Origin: Pseudoxanthobacter soli DSM 19599
Lineage (GTDB): Bacteria; Pseudomonadota; Alphaproteobacteria; Rhizobiales; Segnochrobactraceae
Assembly (NCBI RefSeq): GCF_900148505.1
Contig: NZ_FRXO01000006.1
Coordinates: 1 to 64,000 of the forward strand
DNA length: 64,000 nt
Reading direction: 5' to 3'
Position 1 is the stretch's first letter, and each line of letters opens with the position of its first letter. Positions 33,917 through 42,270 of this stretch are shown here, piece after piece. The notes under the pieces are model-generated. The model was not told where the DNA came from. It saw only the letters and a list, made by a program, of their open reading frames with translations, and searched no databases. A program made the position numbers and the translations under genes.

Positions 33917-34795
33917 TCAGTTCAGCCGGTTCGCCGGCTGCTTGTTCTTCAGCCCGTCGTGGCCATGCGCCAGTTCGAGTGTCGGCTGCGGCTGGATCTT
34001 GAATTCGGCCGGCACAAGCTTGCCGGGCCCGCCCTTGGCGATGGTCGTGCCGCCGTCGGCGAACCACAGCGCGCCGGTGACGAAGCTCGCCTCGTCCGAG
34101 GCGAGAAAGGCATAGACGTTCGCCATTTCCTCCGGCGTGCCCCGGCGGCCGAGCACGGTGCCGGCAAGGGTGGTCTCTTCCATCATCTCGTTCATCGGCC
34201 CGGTTTCCTTGTGGGTCCAGGCGGTATCGATGGGGCCTGGGCAGACGCAGTTCGCCCGCACGCCGTACTTGCCCTGCTCGTAGGCGACGCCGCGCATGAA
34301 GGCATGGACGAACGCCTTGGTGCCGCCATAGGGCGCGTTGTTCGGCTCGCCCATCTCGCCGGCCTCGGAACCGGCAGAGAGCACGACCCCGCGCGTCTTC
34401 TGCAGGTGGGGCAGGGCGAACTTCGTCATCAGGAACACCGAGCGCACGTTGTTGAGAATGGTGAGATCGAAATTTTCGACGGAATAGTCCTGGCACTCGG
34501 CGACTTCGAGAAACACGCCGGCATTGTTGATCAGGATATCGAGGCGGCCGAACCGGTCGACCGCCTGCTCGATGCAGGCGCGGGCGGATTGTTCCTCGGC
34601 GAGATTGCCGAGGAACGAGTCGGCGTCGCAGCCCTTCGCGGCCAGCGTGCGCGCGACCTGATCGACCGGATCGTCCGGCAGGCCGGCCAGCAGAAGCCGG
34701 GCGCCCTCGGCGGCGAACTTGTGGGCGATGGCTTCGCCGATTCCCGTTCCGGCACCGGTCACGACGGCGACCTTTCCTTCGAGTCTGCCTGGCAT
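33917..34795 (-). CDS. Short-chain dehydrogenase/reductase, stress-operon member
   Basis: This 292-residue SDR has TGAGTGIGEAIAHKF, INNAGVF and the catalytic Tyr-x3-Lys in YGGTKAF, with an unusually long insert near SLDTAW (CVCPGPIDTAWTHKETG). It is codirectional with the copper-protein gene 80 bp upstream and the PPC gene 90 bp downstream. Being likely under the EcfG-type promoter upstream of the copper protein suggests a stress role. The substrate is unknown; carbonyl detoxification is one possibility. Confidence 0.87.
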   Translation of the reverse strand: MPGRLEGKVAVVTGAGTGIGEAIAHKFAAEGARLLLAGLPDDPVDQVARTLAAKGCDADSFLGNLAEEQSARACIEQAVDRFGRLDILINNAGVFLEVAECQDYSVENFDLTILNNVRSVFLMTKFALPHLQKTRGVVLSAGSEAGEMGEPNNAPYGGTKAFVHAFMRGVAYEQGKYGVRANCVCPGPIDTAWTHKETGPMNEMMEETTLAGTVLGRRGTPEEMANVYAFLASDEASFVTGALWFADGGTTIAKGGPGKLVPAEFKIQPQPTLELAHGHDGLKNKQPANRLN

Positions 34796-34875
34796 CGGAT
34801 CTCTCCTCCATTGGAGCGGATGTTGACGGGGCGGCCCGCAACCCTTCGCTTCGGGTCAGTGGCCGCCGCTTCCGG

Positions 34876-35286
34876 TCACTGCAGGCCCGGCAGCCGCTCC
34901 ATCGCCTCCTCGCAGCTTCGCAGGCACGCACGGCAGGCTTCGGCGCAGATGCGGCAGTGCTCGTGCATCCCGGCGTGGCGTTCGCATTCCTCCGCGCAGG
35001 AGCGGCAGATTTCGGCGCAGGCCTGCAGCGCGAGATGCAGCACGCGCGCATCCGCCCCGGCATGCCGGCTGGCGATGCGGCCGGTCGCCGTGCAGATGTC
35101 GGCGCAGTCGAGATCGAGGCTGATGCAGCGGCGCAGGTCGGCCACCATGTCCTCGGCGAGGCACGCATCGGCGCACTGGATGCAGGTCGCGGCGCAATCG
35201 GCGCATTGCTCGATGCAGTTCACGATCGCGTCGCTGGGCCGGCCCTGAACGGACGGGTGGGACATGAGCATGGACTGGGTGTCCAT
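34876..35286 (-). CDS. Cys-rich four-helix-bundle copper-binding protein (DUF326/Csp-like)
   Basis: This 136-residue protein has 18 cysteines in Cys-x3-Cys and related spacings (CIEQCADCAATCIQCADAC and similar) plus several His residues. These are hallmarks of DUF326 proteins that form four-helix bundles and store copper(I), such as Csp3. No signal peptide is evident, so it is probably cytosolic. A near-perfect EcfG-type promoter lies 41 bp upstream. The likely role is copper buffering under general stress. Confidence 0.9.
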   Translation of the reverse strand: MDTQSMLMSHPSVQGRPSDAIVNCIEQCADCAATCIQCADACLAEDMVADLRRCISLDLDCADICTATGRIASRHAGADARVLHLALQACAEICRSCAEECERHAGMHEHCRICAEACRACLRSCEEAMERLPGLQ

Positions 35287-35326
35287 GGCGGATCTCCTTT
35301 GCGTGAAGTGGATCGGCTCGTCTCCG

Positions 35327-35351
35327 AACGCCGGTTCCGTTCCACTGTTCC
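35327..35351 (-). promoter_or_regulatory. Candidate EcfG-type promoter, copper protein operon
   Basis: Minus-strand GGAAC (35351-35347), 16-bp spacer, CGTT (35330-35327), a perfect match to the general-stress consensus GGAAC-N16/17-CGTT. Transcription would start near 35320, about 34 nt before the ATG. Confidence 0.72.
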
Positions 35352-35440
35352 GGAGAGAACGCCGCGAAGCGGCAGGCGGCCGGCATCGGCCGCGCTGGGT
35401 CCGTATCCGACGGAACGGGCCGACACCAAAGCGCTCCCGC

Positions 35441-35656
35441 TCAGGCCTCGTCGTCCGCGGCAGGTTCGAGCAGGGCGATCAGGGCGAGAACCCGGCCGGA
35501 TGCCATGGCCCGGCCCTCGTTGATCATGGCCTCGTCCGCGTTCGCCCAGGTCCAGGCCTCGGCGAGTTCCTCGGGTGTGGCTCCGATGCGGATGATCTCG
35601 GCGATCAGGTCTTCGTCGACCGGGCCGAGGATGGCGGTGATCTCTCCCGCTTTCAT
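35441..35656 (-). CDS. Small conserved-looking protein, function unknown
   Basis: This 71-residue acidic, helical protein begins MKAGEITAILGPVDEDLIAE and includes IIRIGATPEELAEAWTWA and EGRAMASGRVLALIALLEP. I do not recognise a named family. The start was chosen because the frame upstream is not protein-like and the ATG follows GGAGGTGCGCC-type sequence. It is oriented divergent from the dienelactone hydrolase and follows its own EcfG-type promoter (35717-35741). A stress-related role is inferred from that promoter only. Confidence 0.68.
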   Translation of the reverse strand: MKAGEITAILGPVDEDLIAEIIRIGATPEELAEAWTWANADEAMINEGRAMASGRVLALIALLEPAADDEA

Positions 35657-35716
35657 GGCGCACCTCCCTGCGGTCGCTGACAACGCACCCGGCCGGGTAG
35701 ACCAGCCTGCGCATTC

Positions 35717-35741
35717 AACGGCCTGCCGATCGTCGAGTTCC
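35717..35741 (-). promoter_or_regulatory. Candidate EcfG-type promoter, 71-residue protein
   Basis: GGAAC (35741-35737), 16-bp spacer, CGTT (35720-35717) on the minus strand, perfect to consensus. Predicted start near 35710 gives a 5' leader of about 54 nt. Confidence 0.7.
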
Positions 35742-35855
35742 CTGCCGGGGCACGCTATCGCCGCTTGCGAAATCGTGAGGCAGGGGACGGCCCGGCCTGG
35801 CCTATGCTCGAACGCGGCTGGCGGGTGGAGCACCGAAGCGAGGGAGACGACGGCC

Positions 35856-36743
35856 ATGACCCGTCTGACGGCGAAGGATTTTCCGCCTGAGCTCATCGAA
35901 CTCTACGACTATTACGCCCATGGCAGGATTACGAAGCGGGAGTTTCTGGACCGTGCGGCCGCGTTTGCGGTCGGCGGGCTGACCGCGGGTGCGATCCTCG
36001 CCTCTATGAGCCCGAACTACGCGCTTGCCGCGCAGGTGGAAGCGAGCGATCCCGGCATCGTCGCCGACGACATCACCTATTCCTCGCCGGAGGGAAATGG
36101 CGAGGTGCGCGCCTATCTCGTCCGGCCGGCGGGCGTGACCGGGCCGGTACCCGGCGTGGTGGTCGTGCACGAGAATCGCGGCCTCAATCCCTATATCGAG
36201 GATGTCGCCCGCCGCGTGGCGAAGGCGGGCATGGTGGCGCTCGCGCCGGACGGGCTGACCTCGGTCGGCGGCTATCCGGGCAACGACGACAAGGGCCGCG
36301 AACTCCAGCAGACGGTCGATCCGGTCAAGCTGATGAACGACTTCCTGGCGGCGGTCGACTACCTGATGGCGCGCGACGACATGGTGACCAAGGTCGGCAT
36401 CACCGGCTTCTGCTATGGGGGCGGGGTCGCCAACGCGGCGGCTGTCGCCTTTCCGCAGCTCGGCGCCGCCGTGCCGTTCTACGGCCGGCAGCCGAAGGCG
36501 GACGACGTCGCCCGCATCGAGGCGCCGCTGCTGCTGCACTACGCGGAGAACGACCCCAACATCAACCAGGGCTGGCCGGCCTACGAAGCGGCCCTGAAGG
36601 GCGCGGGCAAGACCTACGAGGCGTTCATCTATCCGGGCGTGAACCACGGCTTCCACAACGACACCACACCGCGCTACGACGAGGCCGCCGCCATCCTCGC
36701 GTGGGATCGGACCATGGCGTGGTTCAGGCAGCATCTGGCCTGA
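35856..36743 (+). CDS. Dienelactone hydrolase family protein
   Basis: This 295-residue alpha/beta hydrolase has the catalytic Cys in GFCYGGGVAN, the Asp in YAENDPNIN and the His in GVNHGFHND. HENRGLNPYIEDVARR is the conserved N-terminal-core motif. A leader domain holds RITKREFLDRAAAFAVGG and a hydrophobic stretch with ALAAQ, as in secreted relatives. The usual Arg pair is Lys-Arg here, so Tat export may be weaker or absent. GGGAGA precedes the ATG. Substrate unknown; the family cleaves lactones or esters. Confidence 0.9.
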   Translation: MTRLTAKDFPPELIELYDYYAHGRITKREFLDRAAAFAVGGLTAGAILASMSPNYALAAQVEASDPGIVADDITYSSPEGNGEVRAYLVRPAGVTGPVPGVVVVHENRGLNPYIEDVARRVAKAGMVALAPDGLTSVGGYPGNDDKGRELQQTVDPVKLMNDFLAAVDYLMARDDMVTKVGITGFCYGGGVANAAAVAFPQLGAAVPFYGRQPKADDVARIEAPLLLHYAENDPNINQGWPAYEAALKGAGKTYEAFIYPGVNHGFHNDTTPRYDEAAAILAWDRTMAWFRQHLA

Positions 36744-36773
36744 GGCCGCCGCGATGGGCGCGGGGACGCCGCG

Positions 36774-38216
36774 TCATTCGCCGTCGGAGCGCACCACGTT
36801 GCTCTGCCCGCCGCCCTCGAAGGGCGCGAGCGGGATGGCGTCGGCCACGGCCGCCTGGCCGTCGCCGTTCAGGTGGAGGTGGTCCCCGACGTCATAGACC
36901 GGATTGAGCCGGGTCGGATCGGACGGATCGGCGACGATGCGCGCGGTGTCGATCACGCTGTCGATGCGCGGATCGGAGCGGATCCAGGCGTTGACGTCCT
37001 GACGCACCTTCTCCTTGGCGGGCGAGCCGTAGCCCGGATAGGCCGCGTTCAGGAACGGCGTGATGGTCATGAAGTGGACCTTGATGTTGTTCTCGTGGGC
37101 CCGCGCGATGATCTGCTCGTAATAGGAGATCAACTCGGCCGCCGTCATGTCCCCGTCCTGCGAACCGCCGAGGTCGTTGATGCCCTCGAACACGATCAGG
37201 TGGCGGACGCCGGACTGGCCGAGCACATCGCGGTCGAAGCGCGACAGCGCGGGCGGGCCGCTCGCCGGGAAGATGGCACCGCCGTCGCTGGCGATGCGGT
37301 TGCCGGCGATGCCCTGATTGAGCACCCCGGTCGGGATGCCCGCTGCCTCGAGGCGCCGCGCCAGCAGGAAAGGCCAGCGGCCATCGCCGCCGTCGGTGAG
37401 GGAATCGCCGAGCACGGCGATGGACTGATGCGTCGAGCCGCCGGCGACGTCGACGCCGCTGATGAAGAACACCCAGGGCCGCGTCTCGACGTCGGCGATC
37501 TCCGTCATGCCGATGGCGTTGCCGGGGACGACGACACTCGGCTTGGTGGTGGGGCTGTGGCGGCTGGGAACCGGCGGCAGCTTGCCGGGCAGATAGAGCG
37601 AGATCGCGACCGGCGCATCCGCGCCGAGCGTCATCGCCACGGGATCGCTGAGGATGCTCGCCCCCGGCGGAATGGTGACGCTGGGGGAGCCGCCGAACGT
37701 GATCCGCCGCAGCGATCCGGGTGCGAGCTTCATCGGGTTCGCGCCCGGCGCGACGCTGGCGCCACCGATCTCGAGGGGAACCGTGCCGTAATAGTTGGTG
37801 AGACGGACGCGCAGGACATTGCCGCCCGCGGTCAGCGTGACGATGGAGCGGACCGTCGAGTCCTCCGGCAGGGCCTCGTGCTCGCCGATCAGGAGGGTCT
37901 TGAGCTTTTCGAGACGGCCCTTTTCGACGACCGGCTGGGGCGGCACCGGGGGGGCCGACCACGCACCGAACCACTCCATGGCGTGCACGACGGGGCCGGA
38001 CGCGACATCGCGCGCATTCGAGGCGACGCGGACGAGACCGTCTTCGGCGAGCACGGGCGCGGCGACGCAGCTCGCCAGCGCCAGGATCAGCGCCGCGCCG
38101 GGAAGCGCCGTCCGTGCCGATCGGAGGAGGGGCCCCGGTCGGAGGAGAGACACCCGTCGGAAGGGGGACACCCCTTGGAAGGAGGACTTGGCGGCGCCGG
38201 CGAATGGAGTGCTCAT
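36774..38216 (-). CDS. Exported SGNH/GDSL-type hydrolase
   Basis: This 480-residue secreted hydrolase has block I AVLGDSLTDGG (nucleophile Ser), block II NQGIAGNR, block III EGINDLGG and block V DHLHLNGDG (Asp and His). A beta-rich domain of about 190 residues precedes the catalytic part. The N-terminus has an Arg-rich region with repeated GGAG-rich DNA and a hydrophobic segment ending LALASC, a plausible lipobox; an alternative cleavage site is AAPVLA. Such proteins deacetylate or de-esterify polysaccharides. It overlaps the small membrane-protein gene at ATGA. Confidence 0.87.
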   Translation of the reverse strand: MSTPFAGAAKSSFQGVSPFRRVSLLRPGPLLRSARTALPGAALILALASCVAAPVLAEDGLVRVASNARDVASGPVVHAMEWFGAWSAPPVPPQPVVEKGRLEKLKTLLIGEHEALPEDSTVRSIVTLTAGGNVLRVRLTNYYGTVPLEIGGASVAPGANPMKLAPGSLRRITFGGSPSVTIPPGASILSDPVAMTLGADAPVAISLYLPGKLPPVPSRHSPTTKPSVVVPGNAIGMTEIADVETRPWVFFISGVDVAGGSTHQSIAVLGDSLTDGGDGRWPFLLARRLEAAGIPTGVLNQGIAGNRIASDGGAIFPASGPPALSRFDRDVLGQSGVRHLIVFEGINDLGGSQDGDMTAAELISYYEQIIARAHENNIKVHFMTITPFLNAAYPGYGSPAKEKVRQDVNAWIRSDPRIDSVIDTARIVADPSDPTRLNPVYDVGDHLHLNGDGQAAVADAIPLAPFEGGGQSNVVRSDGE

Positions 38217-38350
38217 GAAACGGCCTTCTGCTTTGCGCCCGCCGGGGTGCGGGATCCGGCGGTCCGCGCGGCCGGCCGGTTCAGCGCCATGGCGGACATC
38301 GCCACAAGCCCGGCCCAGCTGCCGATGAAGAGGAAGATCGCTGTCATCAT
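38213..38350 (-). CDS. Small single-pass membrane protein, function unknown
   Basis: This 45-residue protein (MMTAIFLFIGSWAGLVAMSA then ALNRP and a basic tail) has one membrane segment and a positive C-terminus. It overlaps the SGNH hydrolase start by four bases (ATGA), suggesting translational coupling. AGGA lies about 10 bases before the first ATG. It could be chance coding in GC-rich DNA, but the hydrophobic composition and coupling favour a real gene. Confidence 0.5.
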   Translation of the reverse strand: MMTAIFLFIGSWAGLVAMSAMALNRPAARTAGSRTPAGAKQKAVS

Positions 38351-38517
38351 CGTAGAAGCGTCCTGCGGGCTTCCGGTTCCCGGGGGGAACAGGCGCAAAG
38401 GTTGGTCCGTCGTCTTCTCCCGGCGCGGCGGAGAGGAGCGGGAGAAGCTCGTCTCCGACCGGGGCCGTGCCGACGGCGGCGGCAGCGGCCACGGCTTGCA
38501 TCGTGGCTTCTACATAG

Positions 38518-38536
38518 CGTGGGAAAAATTCCCACG
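38518..38536. promoter_or_regulatory. Palindrome in the divergent hydrolase/sirtuin region
   Basis: CGTGGGAA-AAA-TTCCCACG has perfect 8-bp arms and lies between the hydrolase cassette and the sirtuin gene. It has the size and position of an operator. Confidence 0.5.
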
Positions 38537-38662
38537 TCAAGAATTTTCGATGGGGAGAGCGGGATGACGGCGCGGACGAACGCCGGGCGGCGGGTGGAAC
38601 GGCGCGGGCGGGCGTGGTTCATTGGGCGCGGACCGGACCTCGCCGCGAAAGGGCACGACGCG

Positions 38663-39382
38663 ATGAAACTGTTCGTTCTGACGGGCGCCGGCTGCTCGGC
38701 CGAAAGCGGGCTCGGCACCTTCCGCGACAAGGAAGGCGCATGGGCGCGGTTCGACCCGATGAAGCTCGCGACGCCGGAGGGGTTCGCAGACGATCCCGAT
38801 CTGGTGCACGCGTTCTACAATGCCCGCCGCGGCAACCTGCTGACGGCCATGCCGAACGAGGCGCACAGGGCACTGGCGCGGCTGGAGGCCGAGCTCGCGG
38901 CCCGCGGCGGCGCGCTGTTTCTCTGCACCCAGAACATCGACGACCTCCACGAGCGCGCGGGGTCGCGGAGCGTCGCCCACATGCATGGCGAGCTGCGCAA
39001 GGCGCGCTGCCTCGCCTGCGGCGCGGTGACGGCGTGGGACGACGATCTCGGCCGGAACGACACATGCCCCGCCTGCGGGGAGACCGGCGGCCTGCGCCCG
39101 CACATCGTCTGGTTCGGCGAGATGCCGCTCTACATGGCCGAAATCCAGGACGCGCTCGAGGAGGCGGACCTGTTCGTCGCCATCGGAACGTCGGGCTCGG
39201 TCTATCCGGCGGCGGGCTTCGTGGGGCAGGCGCGCCACATGGGCATCCGCACCTGCGAGATCAACCTGGAGCCCTCGGACAATGCCGGCCTGTTCGACGA
39301 GCGCTATTACGGCGCCGCGACCGAGGCGGTTCCGGCCTGGGTCGAGCGCGTGCTCACGGGTCCGGACGCCCTCGTGCGATAG
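38663..39382 (+). CDS. NAD-dependent protein deacylase (sirtuin, CobB-like)
   Basis: This 239-residue sirtuin has the NAD-binding motif LTGAGCSAESGLGTFRD, TQNIDDLHERAG, the catalytic His in AHMHGEL and a zinc site Cys-x2-Cys...Cys-x2-Cys (CLACGAV, CPACGE). It removes acyl groups from protein lysines using NAD+. This ATG gives the common family start. An in-frame ATG at 38564 with a strong GGGGAGA site would add 33 Arg-rich residues. E. coli CobB has a comparable longer form. The gene converges on the Nramp gene. Confidence 0.9.
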   Translation: MKLFVLTGAGCSAESGLGTFRDKEGAWARFDPMKLATPEGFADDPDLVHAFYNARRGNLLTAMPNEAHRALARLEAELAARGGALFLCTQNIDDLHERAGSRSVAHMHGELRKARCLACGAVTAWDDDLGRNDTCPACGETGGLRPHIVWFGEMPLYMAEIQDALEEADLFVAIGTSGSVYPAAGFVGQARHMGIRTCEINLEPSDNAGLFDERYYGAATEAVPAWVERVLTGPDALVR

Positions 39383-39404
39383 AGCGTTCCGATCCGCTGG
39401 AAAC

Positions 39405-39424
39405 GGCGGGGACCGCTCCCCGCC
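39405..39424. terminator. Hairpin between convergent sirtuin and Nramp genes
   Basis: GGCGGGGA-CCGC-TCCCCGCC has perfect 8-bp arms in the 75-bp gap between the two stop codons. It may terminate both directions; a T-rich tail is short. Confidence 0.5.
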
Positions 39425-39457
39425 ATTGCCTTTACGCCGGATTCAGGCGGATGCCGT

Positions 39458-40741
39458 TCAGGACTGGAACAGGCCGGCGATGCCGGAATAGACGCCGAGC
39501 GCGCACATCACGCCCGTCACGCTCCAGACGACGACCGCATAGCGTCCCTTCAGGCGATAGGGCTCCGGCAGCGCGCGCTGCGACAGCAGCACGAGGAAGC
39601 CGAGCACCACCGGCAGCAGCAGCGCATTCAGCACCTGGACGAAGATGTTGACGTCGATCAGGTTGGCGCCGGACAGCACGACCGAGACGCCGATCACCAG
39701 CACCACGGCATAGACCACGTAGAACCAGGGCGCCTGCTTCACCCCGTCGCCGAGGCTGCGGCGGTAGCCGGTGATCTCGCCCATGCCCCACGCGGCGGTC
39801 AGGCTGACGACGATGGCGGCGACCAGCGACGCCCCGACGATACCGAGCGAGAACAGGATGCGCCCGGCATCGTAGCCGAGATGGGGCGTGATGGCGTCGC
39901 TGATCTGCTCGACGGTGTTGAGGTCGACGCCACCCTCCTGGTTCGCCCAGAGCGTGGCCGCGGTGGTGACCAGCATCGCGATCATCACGAGCTGGGTGAT
40001 GACGGAGCCCACCGCGGTATCGATGCGGGAGTGGCGCAGATGTTCGACCGTGAGACCTTTGTCCACCACCGCCGACTGCTGGTAGAAGATCATCCAGGGC
40101 ATGACGACCGCGCCGATATTGGCGGCGACCAGGAAAAGATAGTTGGAATCCGACACGGGGAAGTTCTTCAGCCCCGCCATCACCTGGCTCGGATCCGGGC
40201 TCGACATGAACATGGTGACGAGGAACACGAGCTCGAACAGCCCGACGCCGATGGCGATGCGCTCCACGCGGAGATAGGACCCCGTCAGCACCATGATGAC
40301 GAGAAACAGCGTGACGGCCCCGGTCGAGGCCCACATCGGGATGCCCCACATCAACCCGACCCCGGCGATGCCGCTCATCTCGCAGACGATGGCGCCGGCG
40401 CACGCGACGACCAGCGTCGAGACCGACAGCCACGCCCAGCCGCGGCCGAAATGGGATTCGATGAGTTCGCCGTGGCCCTTGCCGGTGACGACGCCGAGCC
40501 GGATCGTCAGCTCCTGCACCATGAAGACGATCGGAATCAGGATAACCTGCGCCGACAGCAGCGTGTAGCCCCACTGCGCGCCGCTCTGCGCCGCCGTGAT
40601 CAGGCTGCCGGCGTCGGTGTCGGCGAGCATGACCACGAGGCCCGGTCCCATGATGGCGAGATAGGCCATCAGGGCGGACCGGCGGGTCAGACGCACGGAG
40701 GCCGTTCCGCCGGAGGAAGGCGAATAATCATTGCTGGACAT
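39458..40741 (-). CDS. Nramp-family divalent metal transporter with altered metal-site motifs
   Basis: This 427-residue inner-membrane protein has about eleven hydrophobic segments. The TM1 motif is DAGS (residues 43-46, in MLADTDAGSLITA) in place of DPGN, and the TM6 motif is MPW (214-216, AVVMPWMIFYQQ) in place of MPH. The metal-liganding Asp and Met are kept; Asn and His are not. Classical MntH takes up Mn2+. This variant could differ in ion or proton coupling. Upstream is an AT-rich gap with no clear metal-regulator box. Confidence 0.88.
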   Translation of the reverse strand: MSSNDYSPSSGGTASVRLTRRSALMAYLAIMGPGLVVMLADTDAGSLITAAQSGAQWGYTLLSAQVILIPIVFMVQELTIRLGVVTGKGHGELIESHFGRGWAWLSVSTLVVACAGAIVCEMSGIAGVGLMWGIPMWASTGAVTLFLVIMVLTGSYLRVERIAIGVGLFELVFLVTMFMSSPDPSQVMAGLKNFPVSDSNYLFLVAANIGAVVMPWMIFYQQSAVVDKGLTVEHLRHSRIDTAVGSVITQLVMIAMLVTTAATLWANQEGGVDLNTVEQISDAITPHLGYDAGRILFSLGIVGASLVAAIVVSLTAAWGMGEITGYRRSLGDGVKQAPWFYVVYAVVLVIGVSVVLSGANLIDVNIFVQVLNALLLPVVLGFLVLLSQRALPEPYRLKGRYAVVVWSVTGVMCALGVYSGIAGLFQS

Positions 40742-40988
40742 ACATTAATCTCTGTAAAAGAGCCCCATCTCTTCAATTCAGGATGATTGGGCGCGATTAA
40801 AAAGACTGTCAATCAGAATATATTGTAATTACTTTAAATACAAAGTCGGGGCGATGTCATCGAAACTGTCAAGACGGCGTGCGGAAAGATAAGCCGGCGC
40901 GCCCAGAACTAAACGCATAGAACCGACAGGCTCACGAATGAAGAGGCCGCCAAGCCAGATTGCGGCTGATGATCTTCCGACGGGACTT
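40742..40988. other. AT-rich gap upstream of the Nramp gene
   Basis: This stretch is much richer in A/T than the surroundings and holds no gene. It contains an ACTGTCAA direct repeat (40805 and 40865) and a TTGTA-N11-TACAA inverted pair (40823-40843). It probably carries the Nramp promoter and regulatory sites. No riboswitch could be recognised. Confidence 0.4.
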
Positions 40989-41021
40989 AAAAAAAGAGGC
41001 CCGGGCCGGAGCCCGGGCCTC
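40989..41021 (-). terminator. Rho-independent terminator after the manganese catalase gene
   Basis: An 11-bp perfect stem GAGGCCCGGGC / GCCCGGGCCTC around CGGA (40996-41021) is followed, in the leftward direction, by seven T residues (40995-40989). It lies 75 bp after the catalase stop. Confidence 0.9.
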
Positions 41022-41095
41022 GACGCTTTACGTTCCACGCGGATCCTGCCGGTTCCGTCAGTTCCTGACGATCTGGTCAGCCCTTCGCGATCTCG

Positions 41096-41923
41096 TCAGC
41101 CCTTGGCGATCTGGTCGGACTGGGCGCCGCTGTCCGGCCGGGGCGGCGCGAGGTCGGGCTTGCCGCCGAGGGGCTTCGAGACCTCGCTCGTGAACTCCGC
41201 GCGGCCGTCGATGGTGGAGCCCGACGACCAGCGGCCCTCAGGGATCGATCCATCGGCCATGTGGCCGAGATAGACATAGGAGAACTCGCCGTTCTCCTTC
41301 TCCTGCGGAAAACTGTCCGGGATCGGCAGCGCCGCCGAACCGCCGAGTTCCTCGATGGCCGCAAGCCATTGCTGCTGGTGCATGGTATCGCGAGCGATCA
41401 GGAACGACAGCATGTCCTTCATGCCGGGATCGTCCGTCATGTTGTAGAGCCGCACCGCAAGAACGCGGCCGGACGCTTCCGCCGTGACGTTGGCATACAT
41501 GTCGGCGGCGATGTTGCCCGACGCATAGACATGAGAGGCGTTGAACGGCACGCCGTTCGCATCGGCGGGAAGCGCTGCGAGGCCGGTCGACAGCAGGTGG
41601 CGGAAGTCCATGCCGTTCAGCACGGCGCCGCCCATGGGATCGGCGGCGACCTCCTCCTGCAGGGACAGCGGCGCGGTCTCCAGATTGAGCGCGACGGCCG
41701 TGGCCAGCATTTCGATGTGGCCGAGCTCTTCCGTCGCGGTATTCAGCAGCATGTCGCGGTATTTTGCCGGCCCGCGCGCGCCGAATGCCTGAAACATGTA
41801 TTGCATGGCGACGCGAATTTCACCCTCGACGCCACCGATCGCCTGTTGCAGGGCCCGGGCAAAGACGGCGTTCGGCTTGTCGACGCGGACCGGATATTGC
41901 AGTTTTCCGTCGGTGTAGAACAT
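41096..41923 (-). CDS. Manganese catalase
   Basis: This 275-residue non-heme catalase has the dimanganese ligands Glu35 (VEGEIR), Glu66 and His69 (ATEELGHIEM), Glu149 (VTAEASG) and His182 (DTMHQQQW). These positions match the family pattern. It decomposes hydrogen peroxide. The ATG follows GGGAGG; a TTG one codon earlier is not favoured. A perfect EcfG-type promoter lies 104-129 bp upstream and a strong terminator follows. The adjacent Nramp relative may supply manganese, but its altered motifs leave that open. Confidence 0.95.
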   Translation of the reverse strand: MFYTDGKLQYPVRVDKPNAVFARALQQAIGGVEGEIRVAMQYMFQAFGARGPAKYRDMLLNTATEELGHIEMLATAVALNLETAPLSLQEEVAADPMGGAVLNGMDFRHLLSTGLAALPADANGVPFNASHVYASGNIAADMYANVTAEASGRVLAVRLYNMTDDPGMKDMLSFLIARDTMHQQQWLAAIEELGGSAALPIPDSFPQEKENGEFSYVYLGHMADGSIPEGRWSSGSTIDGRAEFTSEVSKPLGGKPDLAPPRPDSGAQSDQIAKG

Positions 41924-42026
41924 CAAAACCTCCCATGCGGCAGACGCCGGCCGACGTGTCGCGACGGACGTGCCGTTGTGATGGTCAGAACCGTCTGCTG
42001 ACGGCGGATCGGGGACCCGACCGACG

Positions 42027-42052
42027 AACGGGCGCTTTGCTGCGATTGTTCC
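42027..42052 (-). promoter_or_regulatory. Candidate EcfG-type promoter, manganese catalase
   Basis: Minus-strand GGAAC (42052-42048), 17-bp spacer, CGTT (42030-42027), perfect to consensus. Transcription would begin near 42020, about 97 nt before the catalase ATG. Manganese catalase is a known general-stress target in alphaproteobacteria. Confidence 0.75.
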
Positions 42053-42171
42053 GCGACGGTCCGAATGCTGCCTTCAACGGGCGGTAGTCTCGGGACGAGA
42101 TCAGGCGCGGCCGTTGCGCGCTCACCCCGTCGCCGGAGCGAGGACGAATTCGGTCGACGGAAGACGAACGG

Positions 42172-42196
42172 GGAACCTGGGATGCCCCGCCTTGTT
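42172..42196 (+). promoter_or_regulatory. Candidate EcfG-type promoter, glgA
   Basis: GGAAC (42172-42176), 16-bp spacer, TGTT (42193-42196). One mismatch from CGTT. It lies about 75 bp ahead of the first glgA start codon, divergent from the catalase promoter. Confidence 0.5.
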
Positions 42197-42270
42197 GGTA
42201 GGGCGCAGCATCCTCAGCCGCATGAACCTTCGGCCACACGCATCTCGCGCAGCGGGCCGGTTCCGGCAGC

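Noticed and set aside
38385-38410. A sixth EcfG-type promoter upstream of the sirtuin (GGAAC-N17-CGTC)
   Set aside because: The -10 is CGTC rather than CGTT and it lies about 160 bp or more from either possible start, so it was not counted.
40823-40843. TTGTA-N11-TACAA inverted pair in the Nramp upstream region as a metal-regulator box
   Set aside because: Arms are short, the spacing is not that of a known Mn or Fe regulator site, and the region is AT-rich enough for this by chance.
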